Made by a program: the position numbers and the translations under genes. A stretch of DNA of 64,000 nt, from contig NZ_JOEI01000018.1 in assembly GCF_000718095.1 (NCBI RefSeq), forward strand, positions 124,001 through 188,000, given 5' to 3'. Source of the stretch: Streptomyces scopuliridis RB72 (GTDB lineage: Bacteria > Actinomycetota > Actinomycetes > Streptomycetales > Streptomycetaceae). Below, in pieces: positions 11,464 to 19,849 of this stretch. Every line of letters starts with the position of its first letter. The first letter of the stretch is position 1. A model generated the notes under the pieces. The model was not told the DNA's origin. It searched no databases and saw only the letters and a list, made by a program, of their open reading frames with translations.

Positions 11464-12873
11464 ATGACCGCCCAGCCAACCGACCTCACCCAGCCCCGCG
11501 ACCTGGTGGGTGTCGGCATCGGCCCGTTCAATCTCTCCCTCGCCGCACTCGCCGACGGAGTCCGCGGCGGACTCGCCACCACCTTCTTCGACCAGAACCC
11601 CGTCTTCCGCTGGCACCCCGGCCTGCTCATCGACGGCGCCAGCCTCCAGGTCCCCTTCCTCGCCGACCTGGTCACCCTCGCCGACCCCGCCAGCCCCTGG
11701 TCCTTCCTCAGCTATCTGCGGGCCCGCGACCGGCTCTTCCCCTTCTACTTCGCCGAGCGCTTCCACATCCAGCGCGCCGAATACGACGCGTACTGCCGCT
11801 GGGTCAGCGAACAGCTCCCCGGGCTCCACTTCGGCCACCAGGTCGACGCGGTGCGCTGGAACCCCGAACGCGACCTGTTCGAAGTCGACTTCACCCAGCT
11901 CGACCAGGACGGCGAGGTCGAAGCCCTCGGCCGCGCCCACGCCCGCCATATCGCCCTCGGCATCGGCACCGAGCCGTACATCCCCGACCCGCTCAAACCA
12001 CTCGTCGAAGCCCCCGCCGCGCCGGTCATCCACTCCTCCGACTATCTCGACCACCGCGACCGGCTGCTCGCCGCCGGACACATCACCGTCATCGGATCAG
12101 GACAGTCCGGCGCCGAGATCTTCCTCGACCTGCTGCGCGCCAGGCCCACCGGAGCCGAGAAGATCCACTGGCTGGCCCGCACCGAAGCCTTCGCGCCCAT
12201 GGAGTACTCCAAGCTCGGCCTGGAACAGTTCACCCCCGACTACACCCGCTACTTCCACGCCCTGCCCGAGCATGTACGCGACGAGCTGATCCCCCGGCAG
12301 TGGCAGCTCCACAAGGGCATCGACGCCGACACCATCGCCGCCATCCACGACGAGCTGTACCGGCGCACCCTGCACGGCGGCTGGCCCGACGTCGTCCTCA
12401 CCCCCGGCGTCTCCGTCCGTACCGCGGGCCGCATCGCCACGACCAAGGTCGAACTCCATCTGGAACACGCCCAGCAGGCATCCAGGTCCCGGCTCACCAC
12501 CGACGCCGTCGTCCTCGCCACCGGCTACCGGGAGCGCCCCCTCGACCGGATCCTCGCCGGACTCGACCCGTACATGCGCCGGGACGGTTCAGGACGCCCC
12601 CGGATCGACCAGCACCACCGGATCACCCTGGACCCGGAAGTCACCGGCTCCGTCTACGTACAGAACGGCGAACGCCACACCCATGGCGTCGGCGCGCCCG
12701 ACCTCGGGCTCGCGGCCTGGCGCAGCGCCACCATCCTCAACCACCTCACCGGCAAGGAGTCCTACCCCCTGCCCCGGCGCACCGCGTTCACCAGCTTCGG
12801 ACTCGACGGACGGGACCGGACCCGCACGGTGCCCGCACCGAGGGGTCTGGTCCCGCTCACCGAAGTACGGTGA
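11464..12873 (+). CDS. Lysine/ornithine N-monooxygenase (IucD/SidA/PvdA family)
   Basis: 469 residues from ATG at 11464, with GGAAGG upstream. The FAD-binding motif is GVGIGPFNLSLAAL near residue 20. The NADPH-binding motif GSGQSGAEIFLDLL is near residue 215, and the C-terminal ATGYRE motif is present. GASLQVPFLADLVTL is the substrate-side segment typical of lysine N6-hydroxylases, so lysine is the likelier substrate. The enzyme makes the N-hydroxy amine used for hydroxamate siderophores such as desferrioxamine. No decarboxylase, acyltransferase or siderophore synthetase gene is adjacent, so it is an isolated copy in this window. It converges with the nucleotidase gene 30 bases away. Confidence 0.88.
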   Translation: MTAQPTDLTQPRDLVGVGIGPFNLSLAALADGVRGGLATTFFDQNPVFRWHPGLLIDGASLQVPFLADLVTLADPASPWSFLSYLRARDRLFPFYFAERFHIQRAEYDAYCRWVSEQLPGLHFGHQVDAVRWNPERDLFEVDFTQLDQDGEVEALGRAHARHIALGIGTEPYIPDPLKPLVEAPAAPVIHSSDYLDHRDRLLAAGHITVIGSGQSGAEIFLDLLRARPTGAEKIHWLARTEAFAPMEYSKLGLEQFTPDYTRYFHALPEHVRDELIPRQWQLHKGIDADTIAAIHDELYRRTLHGGWPDVVLTPGVSVRTAGRIATTKVELHLEHAQQASRSRLTTDAVVLATGYRERPLDRILAGLDPYMRRDGSGRPRIDQHHRITLDPEVTGSVYVQNGERHTHGVGAPDLGLAAWRSATILNHLTGKESYPLPRRTAFTSFGLDGRDRTRTVPAPRGLVPLTEVR

Positions 12874-12903
12874 CAGCGGCCGAAGCGCCTGACGACCGGT
12901 GGG

Positions 12904-14715
12904 TCAGAAGACCGGCGTGCCGTCCCGCGTCAGCTTCCAGTCCACCGAGGCGAACCGCGCCGGATCGACCGTGCCCGCCGACTGCACCCACCCGATGATC
13001 GTGTTGCGGATCTCGTCCGAATTGGCCCACAGCTGCTGCGCGCCGGCCACATGCGGGAAGTTCCCGCCGCCGCTCGCCCGGTAGTTGTTGACGGCCAGTA
13101 CGAACTTCGCCGCCGGGTCCAGATCCTTGCCCTCGAACCTGAGGTTCACGATCCGCGACCCGGCCGGCTTCGCTATGTCGATCTCGTACGTCAGACCGGA
13201 CACCACGTCATAGTTGTAGTCCGGCGTGTTGCCGGCGTTCGTCAGCTTCGACGTGTCCACCGGCGCACCCGCCGCCGTCTGCACGTAATACCGCGCCGAG
13301 AACTCCAGATACTCCCTGATCTGCGCGCCGGTCAGCAGCCGCGCCTCCATCGTGTTCTCGAACGGGTACAGCCCCGCCGCGTCCTTGATGGTCACCTTGC
13401 CGGCCGGGATCGCCGCCGTACGCGAGAAACACGACGCCTGCGACAGCACCGGCAGCGCCGCCCACTCGCCGCCCGCCAGCGCCGCCTTCACCGTCTCCGT
13501 CTGCACATGATTGATCAGATCGATGATCGGCTCGTCCTTCCACGGCGCGTCGACCGTGGACATGGCGGCCGTGGACGTACCGATCACCTGATTGACATAC
13601 GCCACGACCTTGCGGTGCTCATCGGAGAGCAGCCCGGTGATCTTCTTGTCCTCGGGGACCGTATTGGAGTTCAGGACCTGCGAGCCGACCTTCTCGACCG
13701 TCCAGGAGCCCCGCTCCCACACCAGGTCGAAATCGAAGAGCGTCAGCCGCTGGCCCCACTTGAGCGGCTCGGACAGGACGACGTCCTTGCCCGTCTTCTT
13801 GTTGACCACCCGGCGCTCCGGGATCTCGGCGTGCGCGTGCCCGACGAGAATCGCGTCGATCCCCGGCACCTGCTCCGCCACCAGCGTCGCGGCGTTCTCC
13901 ACGTACGGCACCTGATCGCCGTACGAGGACGTCCCGCTCGTACCGGAGTGCGCGGAGACGATGACGACGTCCGCGCCCATCGAACGCAGCTTCGGCACCC
14001 ACTTCGCGGCCTGCTCCTCCAGACCCGGGAACGTCATCTTGCCCTGGACGTTCGCCTTGTCCCAGATCGCGATGCCGGGGTTCGTCAGCCCGAGGATCGC
14101 GACCCGCACATCACGGCCGTGCGGCGTCCGCAGCTTCTTGATCACATACGGCGCGAAAGCCGGCTTCAGCGTCTTCGCGTCCAGCGCGTTGGCACCGAGC
14201 AGCGGGAAATGACACTGCTCCTCGAACTTCCGCAGCACCGGAATGCCGTAATTGAACTCGTGGTTGCCGAGCGCCGCCGCGTCATAGCCGATCGCGTTCA
14301 TCGCCTGCGCCATCGGATGCACCGGACCGCGCTTCGCGGTGATCGGGTCGACCTTGGCGTAGTAGTACGACAGCTGGGTGCCCTGAATGGTGTCACCCGC
14401 GTCGATCAGCAGCGTGTTCTGGCGGCCCTTCTCCTTACGGATTTGGTCGACCAGCGTGGAGATCTTCGCCAGGCCGACATCATTGTGAGCGGAGTCGTCG
14501 AACTCCTTGTCGGTGAAGTAGTCCCAGTTGAAGACATTGCCATGGAGATCGGTGGTCCCCAGCACGGTGAACGAGTACCGCTTGGGCGGACGTCCAGTGA
14601 CGGGACCTTGAGCCTGGCCGGTGGCCTCCGCCGGGACGGTCGCGCCGCCCACCAGCGCCACACTCGCGCCGGCGACAGCCGAACTTCCCAGGAACGTCCT
14701 ACGGTTCAGCGGCAT
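12904..14715 (-). CDS. Tat-exported 5'-nucleotidase/2',3'-cyclic phosphodiesterase
   Basis: 603 residues from ATG at 14715, with GAGGGAGAAGAGAAGG upstream. The N-terminus NRRTFLGSSAVAGASVALVGG is a twin-arginine signal, so the folded enzyme is exported. The metallophosphatase domain has TDLHGNVFNWDYF, DAGDTIQGT, GNHEFNYG, VSAHSG and LVGHAHAE, which bind two metal ions. The second half is the 5'-nucleotidase C-terminal domain, with substrate-stacking residues near AVNNYRASGGGNF. The enzyme releases phosphate and nucleosides from extracellular nucleotides, a salvage role. It is transcribed away from the SIMPL gene. Confidence 0.92.
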   Translation of the reverse strand: MPLNRRTFLGSSAVAGASVALVGGATVPAEATGQAQGPVTGRPPKRYSFTVLGTTDLHGNVFNWDYFTDKEFDDSAHNDVGLAKISTLVDQIRKEKGRQNTLLIDAGDTIQGTQLSYYYAKVDPITAKRGPVHPMAQAMNAIGYDAAALGNHEFNYGIPVLRKFEEQCHFPLLGANALDAKTLKPAFAPYVIKKLRTPHGRDVRVAILGLTNPGIAIWDKANVQGKMTFPGLEEQAAKWVPKLRSMGADVVIVSAHSGTSGTSSYGDQVPYVENAATLVAEQVPGIDAILVGHAHAEIPERRVVNKKTGKDVVLSEPLKWGQRLTLFDFDLVWERGSWTVEKVGSQVLNSNTVPEDKKITGLLSDEHRKVVAYVNQVIGTSTAAMSTVDAPWKDEPIIDLINHVQTETVKAALAGGEWAALPVLSQASCFSRTAAIPAGKVTIKDAAGLYPFENTMEARLLTGAQIREYLEFSARYYVQTAAGAPVDTSKLTNAGNTPDYNYDVVSGLTYEIDIAKPAGSRIVNLRFEGKDLDPAAKFVLAVNNYRASGGGNFPHVAGAQQLWANSDEIRNTIIGWVQSAGTVDPARFASVDWKLTRDGTPVF

Positions 14716-14872
14716 TTCCTTCTCTTCTCCCTCGGAACATTGCACAACGCGCGTAGATTCTGGCCCAAACGCGACGTCGGCAACACCCCCGCAGGGTTTC
14801 GATCAGATGACTGCCGGTTGTCGCATGGCGCTACAGCACCCGACTGTCGTACCCGGGTGCGAGAGTGGAGAC

Positions 14873-14967
14873 GTAGCCGCGGTCGCAGCCGGAGCCGCGA
14901 TCGCAGCCGCGGTCGCAGCCGGAGCCGGAGCCGAAGCCGCAGCCGAAGCCGCAGCCGAAGCCGCAGT
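14873..14967. repeat. AGCCGC/AGCCGA hexamer tract
   Basis: About 15 imperfect copies of a six-base unit (AGCCGC, AGCCGG, AGCCGA, TCGCAGCC variants) fill the gap between the divergent nucleotidase and SIMPL genes. The period of 6 keeps a reading frame open. In the SIMPL frame it would read as an Arg-Ser run upstream of the start I chose. Confidence 0.75.
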
Positions 14968-14988
14968 CGTCCAACGAGGGAGCCGCCC

Positions 14989-15726
14989 GTGACCACCGCC
15001 GACACACCGACCCCCGCCGCGCCCTACGGCACGCCCGAGACGCCGAGGGTCGCGGTCCGCGGCGAAGCGCGGCTGGAGGTCGACCCGGAGATCGCCAGGA
15101 TCGGCATCGCGGTCAGCGCGCGCGGCACCGACCGGCGCACCGCCCTCGACGACCTCACCCGCCGCAACGGAGAAGTCCTCGCGCTCGTCAAGTCCTACGG
15201 CGACGCCGTCGAGAAGCTGGAGACCGGAGCGTTCTCCATCAGCCCCGAACTCACCAAGCACGGCCGCGGCGAACGCATCCGCGCGTACCACGGCCGAGTT
15301 CATCTCACGGCCGAACTGGCCGACTTCACCGCTCTGGGGGAACTCACCACCCGGCTCGCCGACCTCGAACTGACCAAGGTCAGCGGCCCCTGGTGGGCCC
15401 TGCGCCCCGACTCGCCGGCCCACGGCGACGCCCGGCGCCAGGCCGTACGGGAAGCCGTCCAGCGCGCCCGCGAATACGCCGAAGCCCTCGGCGCCCAGCT
15501 CGCCGCGCTGGTCGAGCTGGCCGACCTCGGCGCGGAGAACACCGCCGCGTACGGACTGCCCGCCGCGCCCGGCGGCCTGCGCAGCCGCAGCGGCTACGGA
15601 GCCGCCGAGGCGGCCGAGGCCGCGCCCGCGCTCGATCTCGAACCACAGCGCCAGACCGTCTACGCGCAGGTGAACGCGCGCTTCACGATGACCCCGCCCG
15701 ATTTGACGCCGAAGAAATGCTCATAG
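14989..15726 (+). CDS. SIMPL-domain (DUF541) protein
   Basis: 245 residues from GTG at 14989, with a good GAGGGAG ribosome site. The fold signature is VAVRGEARLEVDPEIARIGIAVSARG at the start, then a long helix, GAFSISPEL, and VHLTAELADFTALGELTTRL. This is the oxidative-stress-related SIMPL/YggE-like family, whose molecular function is unclear. There is no signal peptide, although many relatives are exported. The frame is open far upstream and through the hexamer tract, but the GTG with a Shine-Dalgarno sequence is the best start. A 7-bp inverted repeat lies between it and pyk. Confidence 0.82.
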   Translation: MTTADTPTPAAPYGTPETPRVAVRGEARLEVDPEIARIGIAVSARGTDRRTALDDLTRRNGEVLALVKSYGDAVEKLETGAFSISPELTKHGRGERIRAYHGRVHLTAELADFTALGELTTRLADLELTKVSGPWWALRPDSPAHGDARRQAVREAVQRAREYAEALGAQLAALVELADLGAENTAAYGLPAAPGGLRSRSGYGAAEAAEAAPALDLEPQRQTVYAQVNARFTMTPPDLTPKKCS

Positions 15727-15759
15727 GAGCGGCCCCGCGCCCATTCAACACTTGTCAAT

Positions 15760-15778
15760 AACCTTTCACGCAAAGGTT
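15760..15778. promoter_or_regulatory. Inverted repeat upstream of pyk
   Basis: AACCTTT, CACGC, AAAGGTT is a perfect 7-bp inverted repeat, overlapped on its left by a TTGTCA hexamer at 15752-15757. It may be an operator for pyk or a weak terminator of the SIMPL gene. Confidence 0.45.
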
Positions 15779-15835
15779 GTTGAGTAGTCATGCAGCGCCA
15801 ATTCCCTACCGGCCGGTAAGCTCTAGGCTCGATAT

Positions 15836-17269
15836 ATGCGCCGAGCGAAGATCGTCTGTACCCTGGGGCCCGCCACCGACTCGTACGACCAGATCAAGGC
15901 ACTGGTCGAAGCCGGAATGGACGTCGCCCGACTCAACCTCAGCCACGGCACCTACGCCGAGCACGAGGAGCGCTATCAGCGCGTACGGGAAGCCGCGGAA
16001 GAAACCGGCCGCAGCGTCGGAATCCTCGCCGACCTTCAAGGTCCGAAGATCCGCCTCGGCCGGTTCCGTGAAGGACCGGTACTCCTTGAACGCGGCGACG
16101 AATTCACCATCACCGTCGAACCCCTCGAAGGCGACCGCCATACCTGCGGCACCACCTACGAAGGACTCGCCGCCGATGTCACCACCGGGGAGCGCATCCT
16201 CGTCGACGACGGCAAGGTCACCCTCGAAGTCACCTCCGTCGAAGGACCCCGCGTCCACACCCTCGTCATCGAGGGCGGCATGGTCTCCGACAACAAGGGC
16301 CTCAACCTCCCCGGCGTCGCCGTCTCCGTCCCCGCCCTCTCCGACAAGGACGTCGAGGACCTCCGCTGGGCGCTGCGCGCCGGCGCCGACGCCATCGCGC
16401 TCTCCTTCGTACGCAGCGGCGACGACATCAACGACGTCCACCGCATCATGGACGAGGAGCGCCGACGGGTCCCCGTCATCGCCAAGATCGAGAAGCCGCA
16501 GGCCGTCGAGAACATCGACGGCATCGTCGCCGCCTTCGACGGCATCATGGTCGCCCGGGGCGACCTCGGCGTCGAAATGCCCCTCGAACAGGTGCCGATC
16601 GTCCAGAAGCGCGCCATCAAACTGGCCAGGCGCAACGCCAAGCCGGTCATCGTCGCCACCCAGATGCTCGACTCGATGATCGACAACTCCCGCCCCACCC
16701 GCGCAGAGGCGTCCGACGTCGCCAACGCGGTGATCGACGGCACGGACGCGGTGATGCTCTCCGGCGAGACCAGCGTCGGCAAGTACCCCATCGAGACGGT
16801 CAAGACCATGGGCCGCATCGTCGAGGCCGCCGAGGAAGACCTCCTCGCCAAGGGCCTCCCCCCGATCACGGAGAGCAGCAAGCCCCGCACCCAGGGCGGC
16901 GCGGTGGCCCGCGCGGCGGCCGAGATGGGCGACTTCCTCGGCGCGAAGTTCCTGGTCGCCTTCACCCAGTCCGGCGACACGGTCAAGCGCCTCTCCCGCT
17001 ACCGCTCCCCGATCCCCCTGCTCGCCTTCACCCCGGACCCGGCCACCCGCGCCCAGCTGAACCTCACCTGGGGCGTGGAAGCCTTCCTCGGCCCGCACGT
17101 CGACTCGACGGACGCGATGGTCGCCCAGGTGGACGACCAGCTCCTGAAGATCGGCCGCTGCGACAAGGGCGACATCGTCGTCATCACGGCGGGCTCCCCG
17201 CCGGGGGTGGCGGGCTCCACGAACCTGGTGCGCGTACACCACATCGGCGAGGACGACAGTCCGAAGTAA
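15836..17269 (+). CDS. pyk: Pyruvate kinase
   Basis: 477 residues, full length for the family. Motifs include RLNLSHGTYAEHEERY, LADLQGPKIRLGRF, the B-domain insertion, the catalytic-lysine region AKIEKPQAVENIDG, and the signature MVARGDLGVEMPLEQVP. The Mg/K-binding helix TQMLDSMIDNSRPTRAEASD and GTDAVMLSGETSVGKYP are also intact, with a C-terminal regulatory domain. It transfers phosphate from phosphoenolpyruvate to ADP, the last step of glycolysis. TAGGCT lies 6 bases before the ATG with no Shine-Dalgarno sequence, which fits a leaderless mRNA. Confidence 0.97.
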   Translation: MRRAKIVCTLGPATDSYDQIKALVEAGMDVARLNLSHGTYAEHEERYQRVREAAEETGRSVGILADLQGPKIRLGRFREGPVLLERGDEFTITVEPLEGDRHTCGTTYEGLAADVTTGERILVDDGKVTLEVTSVEGPRVHTLVIEGGMVSDNKGLNLPGVAVSVPALSDKDVEDLRWALRAGADAIALSFVRSGDDINDVHRIMDEERRRVPVIAKIEKPQAVENIDGIVAAFDGIMVARGDLGVEMPLEQVPIVQKRAIKLARRNAKPVIVATQMLDSMIDNSRPTRAEASDVANAVIDGTDAVMLSGETSVGKYPIETVKTMGRIVEAAEEDLLAKGLPPITESSKPRTQGGAVARAAAEMGDFLGAKFLVAFTQSGDTVKRLSRYRSPIPLLAFTPDPATRAQLNLTWGVEAFLGPHVDSTDAMVAQVDDQLLKIGRCDKGDIVVITAGSPPGVAGSTNLVRVHHIGEDDSPK

Positions 17270-17316
17270 CACGGGGGCGCGGCGCGTTCTTATACGACCT
17301 TGGAAATGAAGGAAAG

Positions 17317-17391
17317 TGCCCCAGGTGGGATTCGAACCCACACTGTCCGCTGTTTGAGAGCGGCCTCTCTAACCAGTTGGAGTACTGGGGC
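17317..17391 (-). tRNA. tRNA-Leu (anticodon CAA), short variable arm
   Basis: On the minus strand the acceptor GCCCCAG pairs with CTGGGGC, followed by discriminator A and no encoded CCA. The anticodon stem CCGCT/AGCGG encloses loop CTCAAAC, giving anticodon CAA. The T arm is GTGGG, TTCGAAT, CCCAC and the D loop has the GG pair. Anticodon CAA reads UUG (leucine). At 75 bases with a 5-base variable region it lacks the long arm expected of leucine tRNAs, and there are unusual extra bases between the D and anticodon stems. Confidence 0.85.
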
Positions 17392-17490
17392 CTCAGAATG
17401 CAAGGGATTGGGGTCCCCCGCTCGGGCCTACTTTACCGCAGCTCGGTAGGCTCATGGGGAGCAGCACCCTGTCTGGAACGAGGAGCCCCC

Positions 17491-18147
17491 GTGACCGCCC
17501 CCGAGTCGCCCCAGCCCGTCGACGATGACGACAAGTCGCACGTTCCGCCGCTGACGACGCGTGTCGTCATCGCCGAGGACGAGGCGCTGATCCGTCTCGA
17601 TCTCAAGGAGATGCTTGAGGAAGAGGGTTATTCGGTCGTCGGCGAGGCCGGCGACGGTGAGCGGGCCGTGGAGCTCGCGCGGGAGCATCGGCCGGATCTG
17701 GTGATCCTGGATGTGAAGATGCCCGTCCTGGACGGGATCTCCGCGGCCGAGAGGATCGCCGAGGAGTCCATCGCGCCGGTGCTGATGCTGACCGCGTTCT
17801 CGCAGCGTGATCTGGTGGAGCGGGCGCGGGACGCGGGGGCGATGGCGTATCTCGTGAAGCCGTTCAGCAAGAGTGATGTGGTGCCGGCCATCGAGATGGC
17901 GGTGTCGCGGTTCACGGAGCTGAAGACGCTGGAGCGGGAGGTCGCGGATCTTACGCTGCGGCTGGAGACGCGGAAGCTGGTGGACCGGGCGAAGTCGGTG
18001 CTGCAGACGCAGTACGGGCTGACGGAGCCGGCGGCGTTCCGGTGGATTCAGAAGACGTCGATGGACCGTCGGATGTCGATGCAGCAGGTGGCCGAGGCGG
18101 TCATCGAGGACGCGGCGGAGAAGAAGGCGGCGAAGGGCGGCCAGTAG
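17491..18147 (+). CDS. ANTAR-domain response regulator, PdtaR-like
   Basis: 218 residues from GTG at 17491 behind AACGAGGAG; a TTG at 17377 inside the tRNA gene is rejected. Residues 22-140 are a CheY-like receiver with the acidic pair ED (29-30), phospho-acceptor Asp74 in VILDVKMP, Thr in MLTAFSQ and Lys in YLVKPFSK. Residues 150-215 form an ANTAR RNA-binding domain, with LVDRAKSVLQTQYGLTEPAAF and the closing helix. ANTAR proteins bind paired hairpins in nascent RNA and prevent termination. The cognate kinase is not in the window. TAGGCT near 17447 is a possible -10. Confidence 0.92.
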   Translation: MTAPESPQPVDDDDKSHVPPLTTRVVIAEDEALIRLDLKEMLEEEGYSVVGEAGDGERAVELAREHRPDLVILDVKMPVLDGISAAERIAEESIAPVLMLTAFSQRDLVERARDAGAMAYLVKPFSKSDVVPAIEMAVSRFTELKTLEREVADLTLRLETRKLVDRAKSVLQTQYGLTEPAAFRWIQKTSMDRRMSMQQVAEAVIEDAAEKKAAKGGQ

Positions 18148-18179
18148 CCCCGCGGCTCGTACGTACCTACGTACCTACG

Positions 18180-18221
18180 TCAGGAGGCCCGCACCCGTTT
18201 CTCTCGGGGCGGGCCTCCTGA
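18180..18221. terminator. Bidirectional terminator between the response regulator and livF
   Basis: TCAGGAGGCCCGC and GCGGGCCTCCTGA pair perfectly over 13 bp. The hairpin lies between two convergent genes and can serve both. Two GTACCTAC copies sit just before it. Confidence 0.8.
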
Positions 18222-18242
18222 TGTACGTCCGGTGCGCGAGGG

Positions 18243-18959
18243 TCAGTCCTCGCCCAGGTACGCCTTGCGTACGGACTCGTCGTGCAGCAGGTCCTGTCCG
18301 GTGCCGGAGAGCACGATCTTGCCGATCTCCATGACATGGCCCTGGTCGGCGAGTGAGAGCGCCGCCTGGGCGTTCTGTTCGACGAGCAGGATCGTCGTGC
18401 CCTGTTCGCGCAGCTCGACGATGGTCTCCATGATCTTCTGCATCATGATCGGGGAGAGGCCCATGGAGGGCTCGTCCAGCATGAGCAGCTTGGGCTGGGA
18501 CATCAGCGCGCGTCCCATGGCGAGCATTTGCTGCTCGCCGCCGGAGAGGGTGCCCGCGGCCTGCTTCCGTCGTTCGCCCAGGATGGGGAAGAGGTCGTAG
18601 GCGCGCTGGATGTCCTTCTCGATGCCGGCCTTGTCGGTCCGGAGGAACGCTCCGAGCTGGAGGTTCTCCGTGATGGTGAGCCGGGGGAAGATGTGCCGGC
18701 CTTCGGGGGAGTGGGCGAGTCCCAGCGCGACGATCTTGTGTGCGGGGACTCCCGAGAGGGGCTTCCCGTCGAAGGTGATGCGCCCGCCGGAGGGCTTGAG
18801 GAGCCCGGAGAGGGTGCGCAGGGTGGTGGTCTTGCCCGCGCCGTTGGTGCCGATGAGGGTGACGACCTGGCCGGCTTCGACGCTGAAGGAGATGCCCTTG
18901 ACCGCCTCGATCTTGCCGTAGGCGACTTTGAGGTCTTCGACCTCCAGGAGTGCGGTCAC
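18243..18959 (-). CDS. livF: Branched-chain amino acid ABC transporter, ATP-binding protein LivF
   Basis: 238 residues from GTG, overlapping the livG stop as GTGA. The ATPase shows Walker A GTNGAGKTTT, the Q-loop, signature LSGGEQQMLAMGRAL, Walker B LLMLDEPSMGLSP and the switch His region LLVEQNAQAAL. Together with LivG it powers import of leucine, isoleucine and valine through LivHM. It is the last gene of livHMGF and is followed by the shared terminator. Confidence 0.95.
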   Translation of the reverse strand: MTALLEVEDLKVAYGKIEAVKGISFSVEAGQVVTLIGTNGAGKTTTLRTLSGLLKPSGGRITFDGKPLSGVPAHKIVALGLAHSPEGRHIFPRLTITENLQLGAFLRTDKAGIEKDIQRAYDLFPILGERRKQAAGTLSGGEQQMLAMGRALMSQPKLLMLDEPSMGLSPIMMQKIMETIVELREQGTTILLVEQNAQAALSLADQGHVMEIGKIVLSGTGQDLLHDESVRKAYLGED

Positions 18960-19849
18960 TTCGCGTCCCCTTCCGAACCGGTGGTGCTGGTGTCGCTGTG
19001 CGCGTCCGCTTCGGCCGCCTCGACTTCGGCGACCTCCTCGGCGCCGGGGGCGCCTTCGAAGGGGGTGCCGAGGTAGGCGGCGATGACGCGTTCGTCGCCC
19101 TGGACGACTTCCGCGGTGCCTTCGACGAGCTTCTCGCCCTGGACGAGACAGGCGACGCGGTCGCTGAGGTTGAAGATGAAGCGCATGTCGTGCTCGATGA
19201 CGAGTACGGCGATGCCCTGGTCGCGGATGGCGAAGACGAGGTCTTCGGTGACGCGGGTTTCCTGCGGGTTCATTCCGGCGGTGGGCTCGTCCAGGAGCAG
19301 CAGGCCGGGTTCGCTGGCGAGGGCGCGCGCGATTTCGAGCTTGCGCTGTTCGCCGTAGGGGAGGTTGCGGGCGAGGTGGTCGGCCTTGTGCTGGAGGCCG
19401 ATGAATTCGAGGAGTTCCATGGCGCGCTCATGGGAGGCGGCTTCGGCTTTCTTGAAGCCGGGGCCGCGCAGGAGTGCGGACCAGAGGCCCTCTTTGGTCC
19501 TGGTGTGGCGTCCGACGAGGACGTTTTCCAGGACGGTCATGTTGGAGAAGAGCCTGATGTTCTGGAAGGTGCGCGCGATGCCCGCCTGGGTGACCAGGTG
19601 GGGTTTGGGCGGCAGGACGGTGCCCTTGTAGCTGACTCTGCCTTCGGTGGGTACGTAGAGCCCGGTGAGGCAGTTGAAGAAGGTGGTCTTTCCGGCGCCG
19701 TTGGGGCCGATGAGGCCGACGATCTCGCCGCTGCTGACCTGGAGGTCGACGGAGCGTACGGCGGTGAGTCCGCCGAAGCGCATGGTGACGCCGGTGGCGT
19801 CGAGCACGGTGGTCCGGGTGCTCGTGGTCGTGGTGGTCATGTCGTTCAC
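18956..19849 (-). CDS. livG: Branched-chain amino acid ABC transporter, ATP-binding protein LivG
   Basis: 297 residues from GTG at 19849, which overlaps the livM stop as GTGA and has AAGG upstream; ATG at 19840 is the alternative. Walker A is GPNGAGKTTFFN. The LivG-type long Q-loop segment ARTFQNIRLFSNMTVLENVLVG precedes the signature LPYGEQRKLEIARAL, and Walker B is LLLLDEPTAGMNP. The last 30 residues are an acidic, Glu/Ala-rich tail not needed for ATPase function. A much longer open frame (to 21577) covers livM in another frame and is not real. Confidence 0.93.
   Translation of the reverse strand: MNDMTTTTTSTRTTVLDATGVTMRFGGLTAVRSVDLQVSSGEIVGLIGPNGAGKTTFFNCLTGLYVPTEGRVSYKGTVLPPKPHLVTQAGIARTFQNIRLFSNMTVLENVLVGRHTRTKEGLWSALLRGPGFKKAEAASHERAMELLEFIGLQHKADHLARNLPYGEQRKLEIARALASEPGLLLLDEPTAGMNPQETRVTEDLVFAIRDQGIAVLVIEHDMRFIFNLSDRVACLVQGEKLVEGTAEVVQGDERVIAAYLGTPFEGAPGAEEVAEVEAAEADAHSDTSTTGSEGDAK

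Noticed and set aside
14873..14967. CRISPR array
   Set aside because: Six-base imperfect repeats without spacers; no cas genes anywhere in the window.
13051..14988. Upstream extension of the SIMPL frame
   Set aside because: It is antisense to the 5'-nucleotidase gene; the GTG at 14989 with GAGGGAG is a better start.
17317..17391. tRNA gene as a site of an integrated element
   Set aside because: The flanking genes are core genes, and no integrase or duplicated tRNA end is seen.
18159..18179. GTACCTAC direct repeats as an attachment site
   Set aside because: Too short, no integrase, and they abut an ordinary terminator.
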